A stretch of 64,000 nt of DNA, taken from assembly GCA_964036665.1 (NCBI GenBank), contig OZ038529.1, positions 17,492,060 through 17,556,059 of the forward strand, given 5' to 3'. How positions within the stretch are numbered: the stretch's first letter is position 1; every line of letters starts with the position of its first letter. A program made the position numbers and the translations under genes. The notes beneath the pieces were generated by a model. It made no database searches. It was not told the origin of the DNA and was given only the letters and a program-made list of their open reading frames with translations. Origin of the DNA: Gordius sp. MW1 (taxonomy: Eukaryota > Nematomorpha > Gordioida > Gordea > Gordiidae). This document shows, piece after piece, positions 36,850-46,850 of the stretch.

Positions 36850-37445
36850 TAATTATTCTCTATAAGGCGGAAGTGGGGGTGTGACATATTTTTAATTTAA
36901 CCATAATTTAGTCACGCATAAACTGACGAATATTTTCAATTAATAATATTAAACTTTGAAGAGTTTACTTGCCATAAATTGACATTGGAATTTTATATTT
37001 ATAAGGGTACCTTGACCCTCCAATTTTCGTTCAAAGAATTTATAAAACTATAAATGGCAATTGTCATCTATATAATTTAATTTTTAAATTTGTAATGACT
37101 TTTTGACACCTTAGTCCATCAATCTTGTCACAAGAATTTATTCAGCTATAAACGACAATTATGAGATTTGTCACCAAGATAAGATGATAAATTTTATATT
37201 TTTAATAATTGTATGACACCTCAAATCACCAATTATTGTTAAAAAATAAATGAGACCTATAAATGACAATTATGCTAATTGTCACCAAAATCACTCGACA
37301 AACAAATTATTCAAATATCATCAAAATTCTCTCGCATCTATGTTATCTATTTTTAATACTAAATCATTATCAATTCAAAATAACAAATCAAATTTTACCA
37401 TATAAATTGTACAATAACGTACTATTTTTACCACATTCCAAAACA
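36850..37445. other. AT-rich intergenic sequence with TATAAATGACAATT repeats
   Basis: Between about 37028 and 37290 a TATAAATGGCAATTGTCA-like motif appears three times about 110-120 bp apart (near 37048, 37148 and 37258), each followed by text with TTGTCACCAAGAT or similar. This looks like a decayed tandem repeat. No gene is seen. Confidence 0.4.
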
Positions 37446-37449
37446 CCTA

Positions 37450-37700
37450 AAACCAAACCAAAGGTCGATTAATAAACAGAAAAAACCTTATAAAAATTGA
37501 GATAAGGAAAGGTTGACTGAACAAAAACAGACTAAGAACCTTTAGATATTATTTAAATTGTGACTAAACCTAAAGGTCTATTAAACAAAACAAACTAAGT
37601 GCTTTGGTCTGTTTATCATATTTCGACTAAGTCAAAAGGTGGCAAGAAAAACAAACCAAAAGTTTTTTTTCCATAATCGACTAATCTAGTGTTGTTACAT
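37450..37700. mobile_element. Degenerate relative of the mariner-type MITE
   Basis: Words such as CCAAAGGTCGATTAA, GACTAAACCTAAAGGTC, TTTGGTCTGTTTATCATATT and TAGTGTTGTTACA recall the arms of the MITE at 30636-30870. Exact ends cannot be fixed. Confidence 0.4.
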
Positions 37701-38210
37701 AGCGCGCCTTATTACACCTACGCTATTGAAAGGATTAACAAATTTTATATGTCACTATCAAAAGAGGCTATCGTGAGAAGCGCCTCCCTAGTGTAAGGTC
37801 GCTTTTTTTAATGCCCTCCCCTGGTGTCTTGAATCTAAGATAAAATTACTATGGAGCGAGCGTTATTAAGTTTATAGCACCGCCTTACATATGTGCCGTA
37901 TTCCTGGCTACACTTGTCAAACTTGATCATTATATTATACATGACTGCACAATACACAGCGTGTTGTTGACAATAACAACTCGCTAACATCACCTAAGCA
38001 TATATCTATTGGTGCATGCCAGTCTCTATGACAAAAGGATTGACTAGTGGTCGATTCGCACCACTGAGAGTTTCAAGAGTAAAGGAGACTTTCACTGGGT
38101 TGTGGCTATTTTATGCACACTATAATATCACTCTAGCAGACATCCCCATTATAACACCACTACAGCCTAAGGGCCTAAGGTAGATTATACAAAACTTAGG
38201 TTTTAAACAC
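37701..38210. other. Intergenic sequence of near-average GC, unidentified
   Basis: Composition is less AT-rich than the background and frames are closed. It may be an old transposon fragment, but no end or domain is recognisable. Confidence 0.3.
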
Positions 38211-38219
38211 ATTTTGTAC

Positions 38220-38379
38220 GGTGGCCCGTCAACTCGCCAAAAACAATCTCGCCGAAAATAATGTCCCCCAGCTAAAAAATGTCCCCAAATTTGTGATTGG
38301 TTGATGGGTTAGGGTTAATAAGCTTGGGGACCTTCTTTTAGCTGGGGGACATTATTTTTCGGCGAGTTGATAGAGCACC
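38220..38379. mobile_element. MITE, GGTGGCCCGTCAACT family, copy 3 (9-bp target duplication)
   Basis: A 160-bp element starting GGTGGCCCGTCAACTCGCC and ending GGCGAGTTGATAGAGCACC. It is flanked by perfect 9-bp repeats ATTTTGTAC at 38211-38219 and 38380-38388. Its halves are nearly complete reverse complements (AATAATGTCCCCCAGCTAAAA against its inverse), so the element is almost one hairpin. Confidence 0.85.
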
Positions 38380-38389
38380 ATTTTGTACA

Positions 38390-39059
38390 TAGTAGTTATA
38401 CCACGTGTTTACCAACATTTCACTCTACCCACTTACTTTCCTTTCTTTCTCCCCTTCCTTTCTCCTTTGTCTTTATCATCTACATTTTAATCCCGCCCCC
38501 ATATTGCTCCCGTGTTACGGCTAGCTATGATTCTCTGCATAAAAATAATTTCTCTAAACCTAATATTAAAATATAAGACGTAAGGGGGAATTTAAATCCG
38601 TCCAAAACTGAAAGGATAACTTTTATAGCTTTGAATCACAAGAAAGAATTATAAATGCGATAATAGCAAGAATAAATTAAATGCTATTAATTGTCAATAT
38701 ATAGGGAATCGCGTGGGAATATTAAGTGTACTTGTTAAAAATAACGAAGGTCAACTGGTTTACAAAACTAAAATATGATGTATTCCTAATGTCTAAAAAC
38801 TAAGAGGGGAAGAAACTAATGAGATAATTAATGGTTGAGAGTGTGAGAAAATCAGGGAGATAGCGAGTGTGGGAAAAGGCAAGCTACAGCATTTCTTTCC
38901 CCTTAATCAATTCCGTATCTTGCACCGGATATTTAATTCGGGTCGACCGTCGTGGTAGTGTAGGCGAATGTAGTCCAACTATGTCAGGTTCTATCAGTAA
39001 AAGGGGCGGGAACGCAAGTGGTATCGTCGAAGATGTGGATGGTGGCTAGTTAAGAAGAA
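38390..39059. other. Pyrimidine-rich then mixed sequence, unidentified
   Basis: 38420-38480 is strongly CT-rich (CCTTTCTTTCTCCCCTTCC). A similar CT-rich block occurs at 63120-63190. The segment could hold the 3' part or LTR of the adjacent minus-strand Gypsy copy, but I cannot pair it with a second LTR. Confidence 0.3.
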
Positions 39060-41340
39060 AGGTCGTTGAAGGAAGAGTATCAATTGAGGGTGTCATAGGT
39101 GGTGTACGTAAAGAACTAGCTTGCTCCGTACTGTAGTCGCCAAATGGTTAATCATTTGCCAGTTTGTAGAAGGAGAGGGGCACGTCGTCAACTGTGTTGG
39201 CAACTCTTCTTCCATTATTATACTCGATCGTTTCCTTGTGTGGTCGCCGTTTTTTTTCCAAACATACCTTCTCCTGTTTCGATTATTTGATAAACGAAAC
39301 CAAGTATTTTACGAACGACTACTTTGCACCACAATTTGTCACTATTGTAAAATTTCTCACCCAGACTTTGTCACCCATTAAAAACTTTCTTCTAATAAAA
39401 TTATCCTCTTTAGTTCCCCTTCCGTCATGTGTGGTTTTAAAAAGCTAAACAAACTTAAAGGGTGAATTTTTGATTAGCAAATCTGCTGGGGTAAAATCAG
39501 ATGTAGGTGGATGGTATTCCTGTAAGAAAACAACAATTTGACTAATTTATCATTTTTAAAATTTTGCTACTTATATACGAAATTTTTGAAGGTTCGAATG
39601 AAACGTTCGGCCTCCCCATTAGAACGAGGGTGGTAAGGACTAGAATAAATGTTTCGATTATTATTTTCCCTGTAATATTCGTTAAATTTGGCACTCTTAA
39701 ATTGTAGACCATTATCTGAAACAATGGAATTTGGTAGTCCAAAACGAGCAAATATCGATTCGAGGGCATTTATGGTACACGATGCACTATCGCTGGTCAT
39801 AGGGAATATCTCTGGCCAGGTTATGCATCGGCCAAAATTAGACAATAATAACCGTGAATGGGACCACAAAAATCTAAATGTAATCTAGACCAAGGTATGG
39901 TATGTCCATTTTTGGGGACCTAATTCTGGTGTTCCAGACCACTCTTGGCAGCCTTTACAATTATTAGCATAATTTTGTATCTTATCGATACCTGGATACC
40001 ATAAATGTTGAAGACCTAGAATCCTTGTGCGGGTTATACCAGGATGGTCTAATTGGAGCATATATAAATTGTTTTTTTTCAATTGTTGCGGAATGACCAC
40101 TCTATATCCCCCAAAAAGGCATCCTTTTAGCGTCGTTAACTCTTTTTGGCATTGATGATATACGACTAAATACGTCCAGTGGTTGGTTCGCAATCAGCCT
40201 CCAACCTAAAAGAAGCCTCTTTAAACGGCTATAAACTTATATTAACGATTTTAAAAACATATTATCTATATGTTCCAGGTTTGAAAGTTCATTCCGTAGT
40301 TTCAATATCGCTCAGAAAAAGTGAATTGACCTCTCTCATTAGTTAATAAACAAAAAGGAATGTTAATAAATGATTATTTAATAGAATGCAGATAATACTT
40401 AATTGCTTTAACATCACATCATCACAGTATTTTTATTTGATTGAATTTTGTAACTGATATATATTATAAAATGCTGTTTTTAACGTTTAACTAGTTCAAC
40501 ATTTTTAATTACGGTTCTAAAAACTTTTCATATTACCAAAAGTATATAATCTATATGCATTTCCTTATTTGTGCACATTTAAAAATGGCGGGAAAACGGT
40601 ACACTTATTTGATGAGAAGTATATCTAGTCTATGTCTATAACCGAATAATCAATCTCTGCCGCTGTTAATTTACGCGAAAAATATAAGATATGACGCTCA
40701 ACATTTTTAACTATATGAAAGAGAACGCACAGTGATTTGAAGGATCAACCGTAAAACCCCCAGGGAATCAATGGATTAAGAAGACCAAGATTGTAGGTTT
40801 TTTTAAGTTTCAAACGCTATATGCCTCGTCTTTCTCCATGCGAAAAGCACGATAATTCTAGTTAGCCTATGCATGGGTGCCGCCACATTTGGTATAAAGT
40901 TGTGATAATAAGTAACAGACCCCCAAAACGCCAAATCTTTCATTTTGCTAGCGGGCGCCCGTAAATACATAATCGCCACCACATTACTACCTAAAGGGCG
41001 AATCCTCCCACATGCAATAACATGCTTTATAAACGATACTGGTTACCACCGATTTTTTTGCAGACGTAATCCTCGATTCTTGATGCGTTTTAACACCGAT
41101 TAATATTTAAATTGTGCTCGTTCTAGGTAAAATGACACTCCGTTCAGACCTTGAAAACCGAGGCAATGGTCACTTTAAAACACTGTCGCCATAATACTTC
41201 GCCTAAACGGCAAACAGATAAATGCGAACAACCATAGTGGCGTATTAATCGCCATCAACCGTGCCAAATGAGCAATCTACTTGACCTGTAGGTACGCCGA
41301 TCTTAAATCTAGTTTTGTAAAAAATAAGCGCTAAATGCAA
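39060..41340 (-). pseudogene. Decayed Ty3/Gypsy pol (RT to integrase), interrupted
   Basis: On the minus strand, 41340-40740 gives broken reverse-transcriptase text (KLDLRSAYLQVK) followed by the connection/RNase H start (VTYYHNFIPNVAAPMHRL). After an interruption at about 40640-40210, 40193-39885 encodes an integrase zinc-binding region with the order His-His-Cys-Cys (DHPG...; CKGCQE). 39869-39567 encodes the integrase core with SDNGLQF and the motif YHPRSNGEAERFIRTFK. Decayed sequence similar to an integrase C-terminus continues to about 39060. Frameshifts and stops occur throughout. No LTR pair is found. Confidence 0.8.
40310..40620 (-). repeat. Dispersed repeat, copy B, inside the Gypsy relic
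   Basis: This is the reverse complement of the repeat at 19180-19475, roughly three-quarters identical by eye. It separates the RT/RNase H part from the integrase part of the 39060-41340 relic, so it was probably inserted there. Confidence 0.7.
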
Positions 41341-41810
41341 TCTAACAACCGAGTAAAAACGAGAAATATATTAATTCATATTAGATGGCTATCATAGTGT
41401 CTTGGTGTAAACTTAGGTGATGGTGGATATTTGTAACTAGGTTATGAAATATACTATATTCTATTTGATTAAATGATCAAAAATATAATATTTAAAGAAA
41501 TAACATGCGAATTTTTAGGGTAAATTTCATGCTTCTTTGCTATACGTTTGCCTTAAACATGGTACGCTAAGGGTGGGTCGTATGTATTCTTTAAGGCATG
41601 TATGGTACAATTATTTTTCAAGTTTGCAAACATGTTATTATTTAAAATTTTTGAATTCAAATACCTCCTATGCCTATTCTTCTTACATATTCATACACAA
41701 CCATAATTTTTATGGACGGCATGTGGACTCACATACCCAATAGTTTCGTAACCCCAAAATGGACCTATTCTGTCTATGCTATTTTAATATCTTTATTCAT
41801 TTTTGTGAGC
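41341..41810. other. AT-rich sequence between two Gypsy copies
   Basis: No recognisable domain. It may hold the remaining 5' part of the older Gypsy relic in unrecognisable form, since the target duplication of the younger Gypsy copy begins at 41811. Confidence 0.3.
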
Positions 41811-41814
41811 AGCT

Positions 41815-41967
41815 GTTATGAATTTATTTTATCGAAACCAAATGGGATAGAACATGCGTTAACAAGTAACACGCGGGAGGAAAGAACAAAAATATAAAAT
41901 TACGTGGTCTATCCTTTTTACTCCACAGGCAACATAGAACTTTAGCCTATATTACACATCGTCAGTT
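41815..41967 (-). repeat. 3' LTR of the Gypsy element
   Basis: Direct copy of 45701-45851. Read on the minus strand it starts AACTGACGATGTG and ends ATTCATAAC. An alternative boundary giving canonical TG...CA ends would be one to three nt different, but the AGCT target duplication favours these limits. Confidence 0.8.
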
Positions 41968-42299
41968 GTCCTCTACAATTCCCCCCCTTTTTACAAAGAT
42001 AATGTTTTAGGTAGCTTGGGGCCTGTCGTACACGGCGCGAATATCTAACCTCAGGCGGGGTCTTGTAAGGCAGCCATGGGAAGGGCATTGTGTTCACCCG
42101 ATTCTGTAGCGGCATTGTCATTGGAAATCATTAGCAGGGAACCTTGACTGGACGCCGTTGGCAAGGGGCTTAAAATAATTGGCTCATTTGAAATGGGACT
42201 CGATCGCGCGAGCGTATCCCGGTTCGGCCATCCATTTGCATGTCCAACCATTCTCCAGTCGAATATTTTTCTTGGTCTGAACTGATCCATGATGACTTT

Positions 42300-43211
42300 T
42301 CCCTAGGGCCCTAACATCAAACGAGAGCGCCCCGCGCTTGGAAAGGTGCCCTCCACCCATTTATCGGGCCCCAGAAACATACGCACCCACACTGGGTCTC
42401 CGGCGTCAAACACTCGAGCCTTTCCTGTATCTCTCGACTGGGGGGGGGGCATAGGTTCTTTTAAAACACTCGGTTCGGATTTTCCTTTTGAACATACAGT
42501 CGGCCGGGTTTTCACGCGTCGTTGGGTGAATGATTGCTCTGTAATTTTCCAGGAACATGTTTAACCCGATGTCGGATTCGTTGCGGACTATTGCTTCCTT
42601 TGCCAACCGAACATACCTCTCTGCTAATCCATTAGAAGCGGGATGTTAGGGTGCTGACCACACTTGACGTATTCCCCTCCGTTTGCAAAATCTTTGCATC
42701 TCTTGACTCCCAAACTGGGGGCCAGTATCCGATATAAGAAAGGACGGATTTCCAAATCTCGCGAATGCTTCGGGCAGCTTATTGATTATGACTTCGGTTC
42801 ATGTATTTTCTAGCTTGAATACCTCAACTCATTTTGTCCCGCTGTCTACCATAACTATATAGAATCGCCACGCACCGGCCCAGGTAAATCAACATGCACT
42901 TGGGTCCAAGGTTTCACGTTCTGTTTGCACTTAATCAAAGGCGCCCTTTTTGTTGCGGCGGACGTGCATTTGCACCTCCTGCAACTCTTCGCTAGGTCTA
43001 TGATTTTCTGAATCAAAGTTGACCACCAAAAATTATGCGCCGCTACCTGTAGCATTCGTTTGACCCCCACGTGGCCCTTGTGTAGTCTTTGCAATACCCT
43101 GTATCTTAGCTTCATTGGCACCACTACCCGTCGGCCCTTGTAAAAAATCACTTCCTTTGACTCGTGCAGCATAGGTAGGTACTTTTTGTAGTGTAGCATT
43201 GGACCGACCAC
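42300..43211 (-). pseudogene. Gypsy integrase relic
   Basis: 43211-42855 holds the zinc-binding HHCC region (HKGHVGVKRM...; CRRCKC) and the start of the DDE core (VHVDLPGPV). Downstream, in broken frames at 42855-42600, are SDTGPQFGSQE-like and NGLAERYV-like segments carrying the second Asp and the Glu. 42515-42303 ends with DPVWVRMFLGPDKWVEG, the small C-terminal chromatin-facing domain. In-frame stops occur near 42828 and 42648. Confidence 0.75.
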
Positions 43212-43239
43212 TACTGCTGTATTGCGACCCTTAATCCAC

Positions 43240-43930
43240 TATTTGAGATGCCGTAATGTTTCGTCGCTGGCGGTGTACTGCCGTATAACGTCAAGTGAGA
43301 TAAACGCGTCCGAGGTATCTACTAGTACCTCTTCGGTAACTTGGAAAGCATGCTCGCTTGGTCGCCTGGACAAAAAGTCGGCCGCGTTATCCTTACCCTT
43401 ATTGTAAGCAAATTTGGCCGCGTAACCCGATACGAATGACACCCACCGTGTAAGGCGAGGGGACTTGTTCTTTCCATCTCTTGCTTTGATCAATTATGTA
43501 AATCAACGGCTGATGGTCCGTTATTATGATGATCTCTCTTCCCTGAACAAAATCGTTAAACTTCTTTAGTCCGTAGACGACGGCCAAAGCATCGCGCTCG
43601 ATCGTTGAGTATCGCCCCTCCACCTCGCTTAGAGCTCTTGATGCGTACGCCACCACTCTCCACTCACCACCTGGCAGTCGCTGTTACAAAATCGCCCCTA
43701 GGCCCTTTCCCGAAGAATCCATTAGTAACTCTGTTTCCCAATCTCCGTTGAAATAGGCTAAAACTGGCGCGGTAACGAGCACATTCTTGATGTTTCCGAA
43801 AGCTAACTGTTGCTCTTCACCCCAGTGGAAGACTACGTTCGCCTTTGTTAACCTTTGGATGGGTTGTATTAACTGGGCGTAATTTTTGATAAACTTTGCG
43901 AAGTACGATGTCAGCCCCAAAAAGGATTTA
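43240..43930 (-). pseudogene. Gypsy RNase H relic
   Basis: Frames at 43920-43684, 43656-43399 and 43493-43239 together show the connection region (LTSYFAKFIKNYAQLI) and RNase H motifs (MDSSGKGLGAIL, YSTIERDALAVVYGLKKF, ITDHQPLIYI). They end in the usual ADFLSRRP sequence before integrase. At least two frameshifts separate them. Confidence 0.75.
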
Positions 43931-44041
43931 ACTTCCGTCTTGTTAGTTAGCTGTCCCCAATCGACAACTACCTTTCATCATTTACCTTTATTCCTTTGTT
44001 GCTGATGATGTATCCCAAGAACGTCACTTGTGTTGCACCAA

Positions 44042-44640
44042 TTACCGTTTTGAAAAGTTTGGGCAAAAACCCCATTTGTGCAACGTGGTGAGCACTTTAT
44101 GAAAACGGCTGTTGTGGACCTTCTCTGAATCCCCTACTCTAAATAAATCGTCAATGTATACCACTAAACTTTCCATGCCCCCAACTAATTGATCCATCGT
44201 TTTCTGGAAAATGGCCGTCGTACAATTAAGTCCAAATGGCATTCGCTTGACTTTAAAAAGTCCCTTGTGAGTCGAAATTGTTAGATAGAGGCTTGTTTCC
44301 CAGCTCACTCTTAATTTGGTACGCCTTGGGAAGATCAATTTTTAGGAAGTACGATGCGTTCTCCAGCTTGGTGAGCAAATCGTCAATCTTGGGAAGAGGG
44401 TACAGTAATCCTTGCGCATATTTGTTAACCGTAAAGCGATAGTCGATGCAGAGCCTAAGGCTCCCGTCGCTCTTTCGTACTGGCACCAACAGGCTTGCCC
44501 AGCGCGAAAATTCCACCGGCACAATTATGTCGTCCTTAAGCCACTTGTCCAATTCTTCCTCTACCTCCCTCCTCCAAGCTAAGGGTACTCGCCGTGCTGG
44601 GATAAACACCGGTTTGATCCCGTTTTCCACTGGCACGTCG
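44042..44640 (-). pseudogene. Gypsy reverse transcriptase relic
   Basis: The first frame (44636-44253) gives the conserved opening (RRVPLAWRREVEEELDKWL, SDGSLRLCIDYR, LKIDLPKAY). A second frame (44338-44042) continues with MPFGLNCTTAIFQ and the catalytic motif YIDDL. The shift between them is near 44280-44300. The order and spacing are those of Ty3/Gypsy RT. Confidence 0.8.
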
Positions 44641-44651
44641 ACTTCAATGCC

Positions 44652-45026
44652 TCACCGCTTGCGCATTTGCCCCCTTCTGCACCTCATCCGCCGAACCATA
44701 TCTTCGACGTGTCTATTAGTTAGGAGCGGCTCTTTTGGGCCCTTCTTCTCAACAAAATTCACTATGTAACGCTCCATGACGGTTCGCGAATTCCACGTGG
44801 CTAGCTCCCATATGTCTTTCCCGAACTCTATTATCCAATTCGTTCCGAGTAAGGGTGGTCCCTTTACATCCGCCACTAACAGCGGCAGGCGCTTCCGGGT
44901 GGAACCTAGATGGACCTCGGCTTTTACGTCACCGGTAATCATTATCTCCTTGCCGCCGAACGCATATACGGAAGGTCTCGGGTTTTTTTGCACCTGTAAC
45001 CGCTCCTTCCACAGGTTGGCCGGCAC
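44652..45026 (-). pseudogene. Gypsy protease C-terminal part
   Basis: The frame encodes a stretch ending in PPLLGTNWI, like the LLG.DW motif that follows the flap of Gypsy aspartic proteases. The catalytic D[ST]G motif that should precede it is not visible, consistent with a deletion near 45030-45090. Confidence 0.55.
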
Positions 45027-45690
45027 GATCGGTGGAGCCCGTGCCCATAAGAAATTATCAAAGTGTTATTAATATATAAAATCGTCAAAATAGGTAATGC
45101 ATGGCCAAACCTGGTCATACTCGGGCCCGTCCTCATCGAGTCGACCGCAAATGCCTCGTCCACTGACTGGTGCATTGTCCTTAGGCCTTCGCCGATTGCC
45201 TCCTGACCTAGGGCGATCTCCACGGCCTTGTCCCATTTGAGATCCCTCTCGGCCATCAACGAAGCCTGCACCGTTGGGTCGCGAAGTCCCAGAATCAGCT
45301 GATCGAGCATCCTGGCCGTTAACTCCCCCGCATTAAAACCGCAGTTTTTTGAGGCCTGCTTGAGCCTGCGTATGAACTGCATCAGCTCCTCTTCCTGCAT
45401 TTGTCGAATATTTTCAAAAATGAATCTTTGCGCAAGAGGGCAGGTCGGCCCCTTAAACACCCTCTTGGCTCTCTTGGTCGCTTCTTCGAACGACCATTCA
45501 ATTGGGTTATCCGGGTACGCGTCGTCCGCGATAACCCTAAACGCCTCCGATGATAAAGAATTTAGCAACCTGCACGTTGGGTATCAGATAACGTCTCTGT
45601 CTGTGCCTTGATGTTAGCCTCGAATTGGATTAGAAATGTTTCAATAGAATCTCCCAATCTGAATAATTCCATGTAGGTTCCAACGATTCA
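44942..45690 (-). pseudogene. Gypsy Gag relic
   Basis: The main open frame (45568-44942) encodes a Gag capsid-like helical region: a stretch with FIRRLKQASKNCGF, then ARMLDQLILGLRD and a KAVEIALGQEA segment. This is the usual retrotransposon Gag layout. An N-terminal part in another frame lies at about 45680-45565, so there is a frameshift or stop near 45565. No CX2CX4HX4C zinc knuckle is visible, and the frame runs into an AT-rich patch at 45050-45095, where sequence seems to have been lost. Confidence 0.7.
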
Positions 45691-45700
45691 GGACGCCAAT

Positions 45701-45851
45701 GTTATGAATTTATTTTATCGAAACCAAATGGGATAGGACATACGTTAACAAGTAACACGCGAGAGAAAAGAACAAAAATATAAAATCACGTGGTCTCCTT
45801 TTAACACCACGGGCAACATAGAACTTTAGCCTACATTACACATCGTCAGTT
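45701..45851 (-). repeat. 5' LTR of the Gypsy element
   Basis: Direct copy of 41815-41967. It is followed, on the minus strand, by the putative primer binding site and then gag-like sequence within about 30 nt, so the leader is unusually short. Confidence 0.8.
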
Positions 45852-46170
45852 AGCTTTAAATATTTTTGTTAGAACACTAAATTAATATAAACAATCATAA
45901 TTTTTGTTTAAATTGGCAATAAAACACCCATACTATTTATAGAATCCTTCTCTGTTTATTTATTGCTAAATTAGCACGTGAAAAACATTATGTTTATAAT
46001 ATTACATTATCTCTTATTACGAGTCCTTTCATGAATTCATTGAGTCATACAACAAATCTTAAAAGTTAATTTCCTATAATCCTACTGCATTAGCCTTTAA
46101 GGACTTGTGGGGCGACTCTAATGTTGTTAAGAGTAATAGTTTTTAAAATAATTATTATTCATATATGAAT

Positions 46171-46195
46171 CTATGTATGTATGTATGTATGTATA
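46171..46195. repeat. (GTAT)n microsatellite
   Basis: About six GTAT tetramers in a row. Confidence 0.8.
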
Positions 46196-46459
46196 AGCCC
46201 CGATGACAAACAAGAGCTTAGCTAAATCGGCAAGCTAAGATTGAGTCCCATCTAACACCATTGGTGCATCTCGGGCCACGCTAACCAAAGGTTACGTGTT
46301 CAGTTGTTAGTAGGTTAGTGGTTAATTTGTTAGTATACTAAAGCGAAGGTCAGTACTGTTAGTAAGAAGCACTAAAGTATAAGCAAAAGCGGACCATACA
46401 TGAGACTAATATAAGCATATAAATATTAAATATTAAGGATACGACACTTCCTTGAGATT

Positions 46460-46761
46460 GCGGTAAGAGGACTTGAAGGTTTTCCATTGTTCGCTAGAGC
46501 GTCGGCCTCGGGCTCACGGATCGATGATGTGGAAAGAAAGTGTTTTTCCGATGTGGTTGGTTTGAGGAGCTACCGCTTCTCCAATCAGATTGTGGTACTC
46601 GCTAGGAGGCTCTCCATCCCTGGTTAGCTAGTTTGGGCGTCGGATTGGGGCTTATTTACGATGCAGTTGGGTTGAGGGGCTACCGATTATCCACTCAGAT
46701 TTCGGTGTAAGGCCTAGAAGGTTCTCCATGGTTAACTAGTTTGAAACCCAGAACTCAGGCT

Positions 46762-46762
<1 letters not shown>
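46460..46762. repeat. Three degenerate tandem units of about 115-135 bp
   Basis: Units carry GATG(T/C)(G/A)GTTGG(T/G)TTGAGG, GCTACCG, CTCCA.TCAGAT and GG(T/C)TCTCCAT...TAGTTTG words at about 46543-46640 and 46658-46745, with a partial earlier copy near 46463-46505. They lead directly into the A55 run. Confidence 0.6.

Positions 46763-46849
<87 letters not shown>
46763..46849. repeat. A55 run followed by (TA)16, simple-sequence tail of the LINE
   Basis: 55 consecutive A (46763-46817) and about 16 TA dinucleotides (46818-46849). On the minus strand this begins at the base after the LINE stop codon, so the tail reads (TA)n then T55. RTE-clade LINEs usually end in short simple repeats. Confidence 0.75.

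Positions 46850-46850
<1 letters not shown>

Larger units (their letters stand above)
41815..45851 (-). mobile_element. Ty3/Gypsy LTR retrotransposon with both LTRs, defective
   Basis: Two direct repeats of about 150 bp (41815-41967 and 45701-45851) bound 3.7 kb of minus-strand gag-pol sequence. Perfect 4-bp target duplications AGCT flank it at 41811-41814 and 45852-45855; 4 bp suits Ty3/Gypsy integration. Just inside the 5' LTR, on the minus strand, is TTGGCGTCCTGAATC, a likely primer binding site starting with TGG. Just inside the 3' LTR is a purine-rich GTAGAGGACAAC tract with an upstream G run (41973-41993). The LTRs differ at roughly nine positions plus one small indel, so the copy is not recent. 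Pol is cut into several frames by stops and frameshifts. Confidence 0.85.

Noticed and set aside
44446..45072. Plus-strand open frames across the Gypsy element
   Set aside because: They are antisense to the gag-pol frames and have no domain.
46216..46249. A-box and B-box like words (TAGCTAAATCGG, GATTGAGTCCC), suggesting a tRNA or SINE head
   Set aside because: The spacing of about 8 nt is far too short for a tRNA and no clover structure forms.
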